This document shows positions 21,987 to 31,721 of a stretch of 64,000 nucleotides of DNA, one piece after another. The stretch is from the NCBI GenBank assembly GCA_031472005.1, contig PZJY01000003.1, positions 3,348,001 through 3,412,000 on the forward strand, in the 5' to 3' direction. This DNA is from Tetracladium setigerum (Eukaryota; Ascomycota; Leotiomycetes; Helotiales). Within the stretch, counting starts at the first letter, position 1, and each line of letters starts with the position of its first letter. Under the pieces are notes generated by a model. It searched no databases. It had not been told where the DNA came from and worked only from the letters and a program-made list of their open reading frames with translations. The position numbers were made by a program, and so were the translations under genes.

Positions 21987-22694
21987 TTTTTGAAATGAGT
22001 GTATGATAGTAAATGGCTATCTGAATGATGGCGGACTTGAGTGAAGGAGTGAAAAGGGATGTGAACATTCAGTTGAGGGAACTTAGGAATCGTCGAGAAA
22101 TTCCCTTTCCTATATTGATGCGCTCGGATAGTGTTGCCGTGATGTATATGACCGTTTTGGGCCAAATCCCAATTTTAAATGTTCCTGTACACGGTGAACA
22201 CGTGATCATACTGTCAGTCAGTCGTACGTTTTTGGGCGAGTGCCTATCACAAATTTCTATATTTGGTACGGCCGTGTACTCCATAAAATTTTCTGGCGGT
22301 AATTGTCTACGGCACAGTCCAGCCTTGGCATCCCTAACTTGGCGATCTTTTGAACCAACAGAGCAGAAGGAACAATGGTACTAGTTTGCCAAGACTTGCT
22401 ATTAACCTAACGGGCTGAACATATGACTTTAACATATGTAAAAGCTTCCTCACAATAAGATTTTTTGTGATTTAATATACTTCAACTCGATCAACATAGC
22501 TACTTGAGCTTGCTTCCGCGGTGGGCTCCTCCAGACTTCTCACTTGAAACATAAAAAGGACCCGAAAGACAGCCGTCGCTGTGCGGACAGCCGTTCCCTT
22601 TACACGATACCACGGCCTTTCGCCTCTGTGTTTATTCACAATATAAAACTTGCAATCATAAACTAAACTTTATATTCACTCGCGACTATTTCGA
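21987..22694. other. Intergenic, promoter of the GPI-type protein and 3' side of the NmrA-like gene
   Basis: Upstream of the GPI-type gene on minus and downstream of the NmrA-like gene. No recognisable coding sequence. Confidence 0.5.
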
Positions 22695-23787
22695 TCAGTT
22701 GGAGGGTGCGTTCGTGAGTATCGTCTCTACGACCTTCTCCACGCTTTCCCCTTTCAAGCCAAGACGATCATTCCAGATGCCACCCTCAACATGTGTATGA
22801 TCTTCCAAGGCTTCTTTGCCAAGAACAGCAGCTTGAATTAGAATACCTGCGCCCTCAACAACATTGCCTTCACCGAGCTTCTGAAATGCCACAGCTCTGA
22901 GATCCTCCGATTTCGCCTCCACGATATTCCACTTCTGCCCAGTGACTTTCTCAACGGCGGCAAGGACTTCCATCTGTGTGGTGTTAAATGATTCCACAAA
23001 GACTAACTTGTTGGCAGTCTCATCGGCATGCTGGAGAATAGCAATAAGAGCTCGGCTGATTTGTCCGCTAGTTGAGGTACTAAATTTAGTCTTTCCACCA
23101 TCAACGATCGTGACAGTCTTAGTCCTGGCGTCAAAACCGGTGAGACCCAAGAAGAACGTCTAGCATCAAAGTCAGATTGATACGCCTTGAATTTGGCAGT
23201 GATTGGCACGAACCCAGTCGAAAAACGGTCCAGTTATTAGCCCTGTCCAGCTGATGACATCTTCCTTAGAAGCCAAGAGGTCCAGATACTTCTTCTTGCC
23301 TTCAAATAGCGGGACGGCAGCAAGCACATTTGGGTTCTGTTATATTGTTTAGCATCATATTTAGGGGAAAAAGTTACAGAAGCTAATACGTACCGTGGAA
23401 TCAGAACCATACTCGCTAGGAATGAATCGCTTCACTCCTGCGGCAATGGCGGCATCGATAACGATAGCCTGATCGGCAAGAGCTACAATAGGCAGCATAC
23501 TAATCACAGCATCTTTCCCTTTAAATGCATCTATAAGCGACTTCAAAGTGAAATCACTCCTTGCAACTTGGACGGCACTAGGAAAAGTGGCGTTTGAAGA
23601 TTCCCGAATGACGACTGTGACTTTGATGTCGGTTTTGACGAGATCTGGGAGGACTAGCCCGCCCAAGTTTCCACTCGCCTAAATAATTGTGTGTCAAATC
23701 AGATTCTGCCCTGAAAGAGAAGCATGTGACAAATTGTGCTAGAAATTCTTGACGTACCCCGACGATGGCAATATTCTTGAAAGACAT
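22695..23787 (-). CDS. NmrA-like / isoflavone-reductase-family oxidoreductase
   Basis: Atypical short-chain dehydrogenase of the NmrA/isoflavone reductase type, probably NADPH-dependent. Four exons: 23787-23758, 23678-23394, 23336-23214 and 23159-22695, giving 300 residues, normal for the family. The dinucleotide-binding motif IAIVGASGNLGG is formed across the first splice. Further motifs: VTVVIRESS (binding of the 2'-phosphate side), AVISMLPIVALADQ, GVKRFIPSEYGSDST and WTGLITGPFFDW. Introns are 54-79 nt. Either a redox enzyme of small aromatic compounds or a redox-sensing regulator; sequence cannot decide. No cluster partners flank it. Confidence 0.92.
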
Positions 23788-25267
23788 TTTAGCAATAGAA
23801 ATTGCGGGAGTTATCCTAAGAAACTGAACAGATTGAATATAGGTGGTTGAGTAAGCAGACTTGTGGTGCTAATGAGATTAAGGAATTGTTGTAATCGTTC
23901 GGGTACATGTAGGTATATATATATCCTTCCTGTGAAGTTTGATAAATACTCTCTGCTAGGCATTCAGAAATCGATCGACCCTGCGAGAAAGGTTTCAGCC
24001 CATTCGGAGGGTTAGACCTCCCGCCCTCAACTTTCGCGTGAATGTTGTGCCGTATCCGTTCGTCTAGGCGCGCTAATTGACGTTATCGCTAGTGAGATAA
24101 CCGTTGGTGACGATTGTGCACTACCCCGACACTTGTGCCACTTGGAATTGAGTTCACATCGACTCTCGATGGAACACACAATAGGTTAAACAGAACCATC
24201 CAGAAACCACTACTTCTAGACTCTGACTGATACATCACGGAATTACCACTCGGCTGGCAAAGCAGACGGTCTGAAATTGTGCCATTGCCATGAGTCTCCA
24301 TGACTCAGGCGCTTTGCGTGTGTAAGGATATCTACATTCCTATCCTGCAGCAGGACGCACATGCCCGATCTGCCTGTTCCTGAGACATTTCCCATGCTAG
24401 CAAAGAGCCGTAGACTAATTCAAAGTATACTTATTAGGCAATGCCTGACATCGATATCCCATTGACCGGCGTCGCTTGTCACTTTTAGTCCGACAGGAGT
24501 ATCTGGCCAATCAGAGAGCCGCATTTCGAGACCGGATCATCACCAATTACTTTAAATCTACTCTACAACACCATAGTGACTACCAGAAACAAGCATCCTC
24601 TTTAGAAAGGTGCACATTGCACTCTTTACAACCCATAATAGACCCCCTTCTCTGTGAAGGACACTGTAAATTAGGTTAATCTCTTCCAAAGCGATCCTTT
24701 GGGGGTCACCCCTTTACACTACTTGCATTCCCCCCTCCACATCATTCTGATAAATGGTCCGAAACCCTCAGATATCGTAAGAGCCTTTGCACGAAGAGTT
24801 TCATTGAGAATTGGATCAGGTGTGTTGTTGCACAATTACTATATCACCAACCCGTATATATGTGCCCGTTGTCAAGGCAACACCCCACGCTAAAAGGGGC
24901 ATGCGGTCGCCCACAACACGCAGATCTGTACCTAGCAGGAAAAGGCGGTTACTTGATCTACTCTTGGCACTACCGCAAGGCTTGCCCGAAATCACCCCTC
25001 GGAGACGGGCCAACTGCCCCTGCGGTCGCTTCTTCGGTTGGGTGCGATGCTTACATTTATTAAGGTTTCGCAAGTCATCACGATCGATCAGTTATCCTTT
25101 TACTATTACCTAGCCTAGAATAGCGTCACTCCTCGTAATTTTCCACATATACATCGTCTTTACCTCTCCATAGCTTCGATCAACGCCTGCAGATATTGAT
25201 ATCACCCGCACGCTGAAATTATCATTGTTGAATCGCCAACCGTTTCCAAAGTCTTCAAATTCTCTCA
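23788..25267. other. Intergenic, no gene seen
   Basis: About 1.5 kb between divergent genes. A run of alternating TA at 23913-23924 lies about 130 bases before the NmrA-like start and may serve as its TATA element on the minus strand. The rest shows only short frames in several phases around 24480-25110, with no recognisable family. Confidence 0.5.
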
Positions 25268-25860
25268 ATGATGGAGCCTATCATTACCCGTACAAGGATC
25301 TCAGCATCCCCAGAAGTCGTTCGCGCAAAAGTGAGTGGAAGACGAGCGTTTTGTTCTACTTTGAACGTGCTTGTGCCCGCTTTCATTACACAATCGTCGC
25401 CATAGCTGATCGCAGACAAAAGTTCTTAGATTTCCCTGCTTTAGCGATCTACAAACCTACATTTCTACAATCAATAACGATAGTAGACCCAAGCAAAACC
25501 GCACACGAACTGATTCCTGGCGACAAGCTCCGGTGCGTCCTCGGCGGACGAGTATTAGATGCTACCGTCGCAACGAACACCAGTTCTGTATTCTGCTGGA
25601 CGGGGACTATTATGGGAGTTCTACACGGCAGACATACTTTCCGGTTCGAGAGCTTGGACAACGGCCAAGCGACCGAGCTTTTCCAAGAAGAGACGTTCAC
25701 AGGTCTCTTGAGTTGGATGATGGATGACAACTTCCTGGCGAAAAGGGTTGGGCAGAGAACTCTTTTAGTGAAGAATTATGATACTTTCAATGCAGAGTTT
25801 AAGAATTGGGTGGAATCTCCAAACCGTTCTGGTTTGCCTGTCTCAAGCACGGGAGTATAG
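25268..25860 (+). CDS. SRPBCC (START-like) domain protein
   Basis: Small helix-grip protein that would bind a hydrophobic ligand; actual ligand unknown. Two exons, 25268-25330 and 25423-25860, joined by a 92-nt intron (GTGAGT donor, acceptor AAAAG) give 166 residues. The start MMEPIITRTRISASPEVVRAKFLDFPAL places the family's first strand and helix; the intron removes a stretch that would otherwise disrupt it. Downstream: PGDKLRCVLGGRVLDATV, FCWTGTIMGVLHGRHTFRFE, TELFQEETFTGLLSWMM and a C-terminal helix ending FNAEFKNWVES. These match the usual SRPBCC layout of fungal polyketide-cyclase-like proteins. Reading the frame straight through from 25225 would give a wrong N terminus. Confidence 0.88.
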
Positions 25861-27028
25861 CTGTTGCTGAGGGATGTTTTCCTGCACCAGGCGGATTTGC
25901 ACTTTTTAAGGTTTCTTATATTTGTTCTTTGGGAATTTTTTGGCTTCTTTGGGTATTTTAAACAGTCCTGCGTCTTACTTTTGCATCAGATTGAAAGTTC
26001 GGAGAAATCACATCTATTAGACCATGTCCAGCAGGATCTGAATCGCTGTACTAATAAGCACACATATCTAGGGGCCATGGTTCCTCTCTCTTGATTTTTG
26101 ATCCTAATAGGCTGACTGACGGTTGTGACATTTTATTGGTCTTTTTCTTGCCATTCTGACCGTACATAGAAGACGACTCACGATTCCTCATGACGGAAGA
26201 TCTTAGGCTCTGCCATTTTAAAACGTACTCCAAAGTAGCATATTTTCCACTTATTTAATGTGCTCCTTGGTCAAATGTTATTCTAGACTATCAAAACTAG
26301 AATTTCAGGCAATCAATTGTTTTCAACGTGGCATTCTTTTTAGCAATCGCTAAAACCCCGAGCGCAGGCACCCCTTGCCCTCGACTGGTAACGTGGCATG
26401 GACAGCGCTATTTATAAGCAAGACTATGCAGGGTGCCGTTCATGTGGACTCTAATTTCAGAGTCTTCTGCCCTTCATTAAAGTCGGAGCAATGGTTGCTC
26501 CTCAGCGGACTTTCACGCGTGACCCAACCCGACACTCAAAGACATCACAGCGGGAGACGTGAATTGCAGCTCTTCGGAGTGGGCCACATTACAAAGTTCC
26601 TGTTTTTCTCCATTGATCACTGCATATACTAGCATTCTCTATTGCATGATTTTCATTGTTTTGTTGTTTCCAACACGGGCAATTTATATAGCACGAAATG
26701 AGGAAGGCGTTGAGTTGTGGGAGCTTTCAATGAATCACTGTATTATTATGAACATGCACCCCTACAACTTCACTGCTAACAGCGGCCTCGTACGCTCATA
26801 AAAGCAGGTCAATTTGGGTTATTTAAGAAACAGTATTAACAGTGCAAAAAGACACTTATGGCTAAAATGAAATTTGAATCCTGAACCCATGATTTTCATT
26901 TAGTCCATCATAAATAAACATCATGCTTCATTGAACCCAAGCTAGATCTCAAGTTCAAACAATTCCCTTTAAAGTATGTTTACCAAATTCTGGGATGACC
27001 CACGTCGTCCCCTGATTATATTAGCCCT
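25861..27028. other. Intergenic with an orphan promoter-leader repeat
   Basis: AT-rich 1.2 kb gap. The one notable item is the copy of a 37-base leader element at 26654-26690. Otherwise no gene is seen. Confidence 0.5.
26654..26690 (-). repeat. Orphan copy of a promoter-leader element (pairs with 30154-30190)
   Basis: On the minus strand both copies read TATATA(A/T)(A/T)TTGCC(C/T) followed by GTGTTGGAAACAACAAAACAAT. They agree at about 34 of 37 positions. The partner copy lies directly before the start of the minus-strand frame at 29704-30147, with the TATA at the expected distance. This copy leads into nothing recognisable. Confidence 0.7.
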
Positions 27029-28754
27029 CTAGGCGAGTCTGTCTGAGTCTGTGTCGGAAGTCTTCTCATCGACAACCTTCTTCTCGACACATTCGACCTC
27101 TGAAGCCGCTTGCCCATCCACGCTTTGCCACTTGATCTTATCTTCTTGGTAGAATGATAGATAGATGCGCACAGCTTCCAGAGCAATTGGCATCAAGCCG
27201 AAGATGACACACATTACCAGAGGAAATCGGGTGTTGGTTTTGGCTTGCAACTTCTCGCTTGCCACGGTATCGATCCAGAGCGTTGAAAAGAATGTGATGC
27301 TCTGCATGCTGAACCACAGAAAGCCATCGGTCGCCGGGGTCAGCTCCGCAATCAAGAAGCGCCATGTGGAGTTGACGATAGAACCAGACACTTGGTAAAT
27401 GAACATCACGATCCAGAACTCCCAGGCTTTCTATTGGAATGTCAGTTATTGAACCACAGTCGTTAGGGGAATGCTCCGCCATCACACGAAGCGGATAAGA
27501 CTGACCTTTCCACCAAAGTTGTTCTGGTTAGACATGCCAATGGCGCCCCAGACTGCTGGAACTAAAACGAGTGCATAACCAAACAAGAGGCACTTCTCTA
27601 GGTTGAAGCGGAATTGACGTTGGATGAAATAGTACAAGATGTAGGTGCCGGTGCTCATGAAACCCGAACACACGGAGTATACTGTTCCTTCGACCTTGCC
27701 TGGCATCACCTCCGTGAAGTAAAGCGTGAAGATGCTCCCGAACATGACGAAGACGACAGCTGTATAGATGGTGTAAGATAACAACAGGTTCAGAGCATTC
27801 TTCCGAGTGATGAGAGCTTTGATGGGATAGGCTAGGTCAGAAGCACCCGTCCATTGTCTAGCTGGTAGCCTCGGCAGTCCATAATAACAAACGACGATAC
27901 CAATGAGGGTCAGGAATCCCGAAGTTGTGCAGAGAATGAGACCAATAGCGTGACTCTTGGCCGGCACTTGGTAAGATAGGACGGTCTGAATCGCCTGTGC
28001 AACAAGCGAGGCACCTGAGCAGAATGCAATACCCCAGACCGACGTCGTGAACCCATAGCTTCGTCTCGCTGCCGCGAGGGACACCGCATTAGACTCGACG
28101 GTATCGCTGTCATCGCCTGAAGAGCTGCGTTCTGAAAATGTTGTGGGCATACAGTGTATAATGTACACCGGCACGAGGAACAAGAAGAGACCCGTTGTGA
28201 TGCCAACGAGGAGCGAGAGCGTGAAGATTGCATGGTAGTTGGCAACAGTTGCGGCGGTCATCCAATTTGCGGGAATTGCGAAGACTGCGAAGACTGCGCA
28301 ACCCACAATGAAGATAAGGTGTTTGAAATCTGCCGTAAATGCGAAAATGCGTCAGCTCGTGCTTTTCGAAGGGACGGAAGGGCATTAACTTACTCGTCAA
28401 GTCCCACAAGAAAACTGCCAACACAGACAGAAACGCTCCAAAACCAAAGTTCATGGTCCTCGCCCAGTAATTGACCCTTTGGGTGTCAAGTAACTGCCCA
28501 CCCATCGGTACCATGCAACTTCCTCTCAACATACAAGGTCCTCCATCGACGCCTGTCCCAATCATCATACCCGTCAATGTCCCCTGGGCGTTGGCGTAGC
28601 TATACATGGTGACCATCCAGCCCTCGAGAGCGCATAGGAGGTAGAAGGCATTTCGCGTTGTGTTGCGCTTCCAAGAAGCGACGGGAGAATACATCTTGCA
28701 GGGTTGTAGCTTTGCTTCACAAAATACGATTGAATGATCCAAGGATTTCCACAT
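27029..28754 (-). CDS. Atg22/UNC93-like major facilitator protein
   Basis: Multi-pass membrane transporter, substrate unknown. Three exons: 28754-28394, 28329-27506 and 27430-27029 give 528 residues in one frame. About eleven to twelve hydrophobic segments are seen, for example YHAIFTLSLLVGITTGLFLF, HAIGLILCTTSGFLTLIGIV and CLLFGYALVLVPAVWGAIGM. The late motif WRFLIAELTPATDGFLWFSM and the following IDTVASEKLQAKTNTRFPLV resemble fungal Atg22-like proteins. The C-terminal tail of about 40 residues is acidic and cytosolic. Introns of 64 and 75 nt have GTAAGT and GTCAGT donors. The start at 28754 is the first ATG; a second at 28694 (MYSPVASWKRN) would also keep all helices. Confidence 0.82.
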
Positions 28755-29404
28755 TCCAGGCTGTTGACTGCACGATAATCTTGATTGAGCATGGACGGAC
28801 TACATTATTATACTCATGTATTGCTGAGCAGATTCCAAGCATTTTTGCTCTATTTATGAGCAGCTTTTCCCGCTTTCGAGCCCAAGAGTATGTGTTGTAG
28901 CGGTTGGCGTCTTGGAATGAAGCGATGTTCGACTTGGACGATCTTTAGTTGATAGGAGAATATAGTGGCGGCGCTAGTTCGAGCAACTTGAGAATGTTCT
29001 GCGCGCATATCGACGCAGCTTAGTGATTTGAGGTATATACGTGCAGGACGACTCATGCAGCTAGTTCCCGACGATGGATATACGGATATAAGCCTCATAC
29101 CCTCCATCCCTTACCATCCATACACAACTGCGGATTGATAATCACTCGGTACTGGCTTAGCTCTGCAGACCATGAATCCGTGAATTATTCATTATTTATT
29201 ACAGCTATTATTAGTAGACATAATTCCCAGAGTCCGTATTCTGAATATGAGAGAGAATGCATACGGATATCAGGGTATCCGCTGCCATTATGCAGACATA
29301 CTTGAACTCAGCAGCTGCATAAAACTTTCCTCCCTCACTCACAGATAATGATGCTCGATCAAGTTCAAAAAGGTGAGCTGCAAAGATATCTAAAGTGGTA
29401 GCTT
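28755..29404. other. Intergenic, transporter promoter side
   Basis: Upstream of the Atg22-like gene. No recognisable gene; the right end merges with the tail of the beta-lactamase-like relic, whose limit is not sharp. Confidence 0.45.
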
Positions 29405-29719
29405 TGTATCCATGATGGATCATCTCAGCAAACTATACTCCGGTAGAATTTCGTCAATAGTGTCGGTCCACATTATCTGTCACTGTTCAATAAAACGTGC
29501 CAGCACTGTTGCTGTCGTTGGCTCTGTGAGACCGGATATATTGAAAATATCTGTTTGTGCAATGGGTGTAGAATTTCCATACTTTCGAACACCAGCCACG
29601 ACAAAATCGGTTCGGTCCTGATTTAATACTCCAACAGCTAGACCAGGGACTTGAGATCGTTGCTGTATGCTTTCTATTTCAACCTTTAAAGTTTGAAGAG
29701 TTCCTATCTCCCAAGACAT
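29405..29719 (-). pseudogene. Decayed beta-lactamase/transpeptidase-like fragment
   Basis: Only the N-terminal third of a serine beta-lactamase-like (class C type) protein is left. Readable pieces are VPGLAVGVLNQDRTDFVVAG, FNISGLTEPTTATVLARFIEQ, a stop TGA, then TDTIDEILPEYSLL, followed by more stops. The catalytic SxxK tetrad expected at SLTKP reads GLTEP, so both serine and lysine are lost. Adjoining sequence lacks the later YxN and HxG motifs. The fragment is therefore non-functional. It directly follows the unknown frame at 29704-30147, and one missing base in GGG near 29709-29711 would fuse the two; fusion would not revive the lost catalytic residues. Confidence 0.7.
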
Positions 29720-30147
29720 ATTAGCACGGCCTTATGGATGTGCTCCGCCGCCTTGGGCATTGATTGGCTGAGAGGCTCGATGACAGTTTTCCTGGTCGGT
29801 TGCAGTGGTTGACTAATATGTTGAGTATTGGGGGATTTATCTGGAGTATTGAGAGGTTTCCTCGGCAAAGGGACCTTTGGTCTCCTACCAAGCTTAGCAA
29901 AGCTATCTCTTAACATAGATGATAACCTGTCTTGGTTTTGTGGTTTCCGACTCTCCTTCATCGGCTCAGCTCTTGGATTCCGTGCATGTTGCGGCGTGAA
30001 GTGTCTTTCACTGGGTTCCATCCTATGGATAGCCTCAGACCACGCATTCAACTCTTTGGCATCAACAAATTCGTCTGGCCAATGAATACCGAGGTCGTCT
30101 TTCTCGGTGATAATGTCATAAAAACTCTCCGTTTTTGTCATGGTCAT
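29704..30147 (-). CDS. Uncharacterised 147-residue basic protein
   Basis: Not recognised. ATG 30147 opens MTMTKTESFYDIITEKDDLG, with GIHWPDEFVDAKELNAWSEA, then a Pro/Arg/Lys-rich, probably disordered stretch. It has a well-placed promoter: a TATATAT element about 40 bases upstream and the leader shared with 26654-26690. The end runs into the beta-lactamase-like fragment: the two frames overlap by 16 bases and could be one gene if a G is missing from the GGG near 29709-29711. It could be a living gene or the 5' part of a dead fusion. Confidence 0.4.
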   Translation of the reverse strand: MTMTKTESFYDIITEKDDLGIHWPDEFVDAKELNAWSEAIHRMEPSERHFTPQHARNPRAEPMKESRKPQNQDRLSSMLRDSFAKLGRRPKVPLPRKPLNTPDKSPNTQHISQPLQPTRKTVIEPLSQSMPKAAEHIHKAVLICLGR

Positions 30148-30153
30148 ATTTGC

Positions 30154-30190
30154 AATTGTTTTGTTGTTTCCAACACAGGCAAATATATAG
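30154..30190 (-). promoter_or_regulatory. Leader and TATA element of the 29704-30147 gene (repeat of 26654-26690)
   Basis: Minus-strand TATATATTTGCCTG, then GTGTTGGAAACAACAAAACAAT, ending 7 bases before the ATG at 30147. The same 37 bases occur 3.5 kb away without a gene. Confidence 0.6.
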
Positions 30191-30303
30191 ACCTATGTAG
30201 GGCAGCTTGAATCTTGATCATGATAATATTCTGGCAAGACTCTTTTCTATCTGTGACAACAAGGAAAGGCTAAAATTTCTACGACCAGTGCACTCACATG
30301 AAA

Positions 30304-31275
30304 ATGACGACCATAAAGATCGCAATATTTGGCATCACGGGGAACCAGGTAAGGCTCATCATTTCTCCTTCTTGTGAAAGTTCATCCGTCGACTGAATAC
30401 CAGGGCTCCTCAGTTGCAGAAGATTTTGTCTAAGACCCCGGATGGTCGGTCAGAGGTATTACCCGCGATTCATCGAAAGAGTCTGCCAAAGCATGGGCCG
30501 CTCGTGGCGGTGACGTTGTAGTCGCCGATCTGGACGTACCTGGGTCTATGGAAAAGGCATTTCGCGGGCCAAACGTCATCTTCGGAACCACGGATTTGTG
30601 CAGCACTTTCAAGACCCCAAGATCGTTGCCAAAGCTCAAGAATAAGGTCGTCTTATCAATGAATTGGCGCCTTAACGCGAGTTCGAACAAGCCAAAAGTG
30701 GTATCGATGCAGCAGCCGCAAATATTTCCACGATAGATCTCTTTGTTCTTAGCACGCTGAGTGACGCCAAGGGGCTAAGCGAAGGCAATATTCAGCACAA
30801 CCTACATTTTGATTGCAAGTGGGCGGCGGTTGAGTACCTGAAGGAGAAGCATTCGGACCTGTGGAAGAAAACGAGTTTGTTGCAGCTGGGTATCTTCGCG
30901 AGCGATTGGAGAATTCCATATTATGCGCACAAGAAACAAGATGACGGGACATTCAAGTTGTACTTGCCTATGGATGGCGGGAAAAAGTTCCCCATCATAG
31001 ATCCAAATGCAGATACTGGTAGGTCTTTCAATGATTCGTACCAAAACAAAAGTCCTTATAGCATCCAATGCAGCAAGCTGATTGAAGTAGGCAACTTGAC
31101 AAAAGCTCTCGTCCAAATTGCGCCAGGTACTCAGCTTGTCGGGGCGACCTCGATGATGACTCGGAACGAGTGGTGTAATATTTGGAGTCGGGTGAATGGA
31201 GTGAAGTGTATATTCGAGAGGTTGAATCGTGGCTTATTTATTCACTCACGCCTTTTCAGGCTTTTTTTAAGTTAG
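30304..31275 (+). pseudogene. NmrA-like (HSCARG-type) oxidoreductase pseudogene
   Basis: A clear NmrA-like gene with several disabling changes. Exon 1 (30304-30348) gives MTTIKIAIFGITGNQ; a 55-nt intron leads to GSSVAEDFV, then TAA at 30431. The frame continues DPGWSVRGITRDSS, GGDVVVADLDVPGSMEKAF and VIFGTTD, shifts at the TTT of 30595-30597, then meets TAA at 30643 and TAA at 30673. From there it reads cleanly through IDLFVLSTLSDAKG, FDCKWAAVEYLKEKH and IDPNADTG, a 72-nt intron (31019-31090), and ALVQIAPGTQLVGATSMM, but the C-terminal part is replaced by unrelated sequence after FERLNRG. Three stops, one shift and a lost end make it dead. It is a different branch from the intact NmrA-like gene at 22695-23787. 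Confidence 0.85.
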
Positions 31276-31721
31276 GTAGTACACACGAAAAGCGGCGGAC
31301 TCAAATATACGGAATGTGGTGCGTATTATCTATCCCGCGAGCTCGGAGTACCCGCCTCTCCCGCAACTTGGCAGCCTAGTTGGGTCAGTCAGTTGTTGTC
31401 ACATAGTGTGTACAGAGTACCTTAACCATCGAAGCAAAAACGAGCAATTGTGGGGATTCAATCAACTCAATGACAGTACAACCGGGCTCGGGGTTGTATC
31501 CGGAAGAGTAACCCTTGCGATGGTCAGGCTCTCCAGGGGAGCCTGACCAACTGAAATGGCAAGTGCAATCGAGAACTGTCCTAGGCAACCATTTTATCCT
31601 CTCCAGGTATATATATAGTAGATTATTGACGGATTTCTGCCTCGGAACGCAAGACAGCCACAAGTTCCGACAGACAAACACCTCTCGCCGCAAAGAATGA
31701 TGCTAGAGAGCTCAACTCACC
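31276..31721. promoter_or_regulatory. Promoter of the CxxC-repeat gene, with hairpin and TATA element
   Basis: Upstream of the 642-residue gene. It contains a perfect 10-bp inverted repeat at 31522-31548 and a TATATATATAG element at 31608-31618, which is 104-114 bases before the ATG at 31722. The start context CACCATGG is near-optimal. Confidence 0.55.
31522..31548. repeat. Perfect 10-bp inverted repeat, 7-nt loop
   Basis: GGTCAGGCTC, seven bases, GAGCCTGACC. Allowing one mismatch the arms extend to 12-13 bp. It lies about 60 bases upstream of the putative TATA box and about 175 upstream of the ATG, so it may be a binding site for a dimeric regulator rather than an RNA terminator. Confidence 0.85.
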
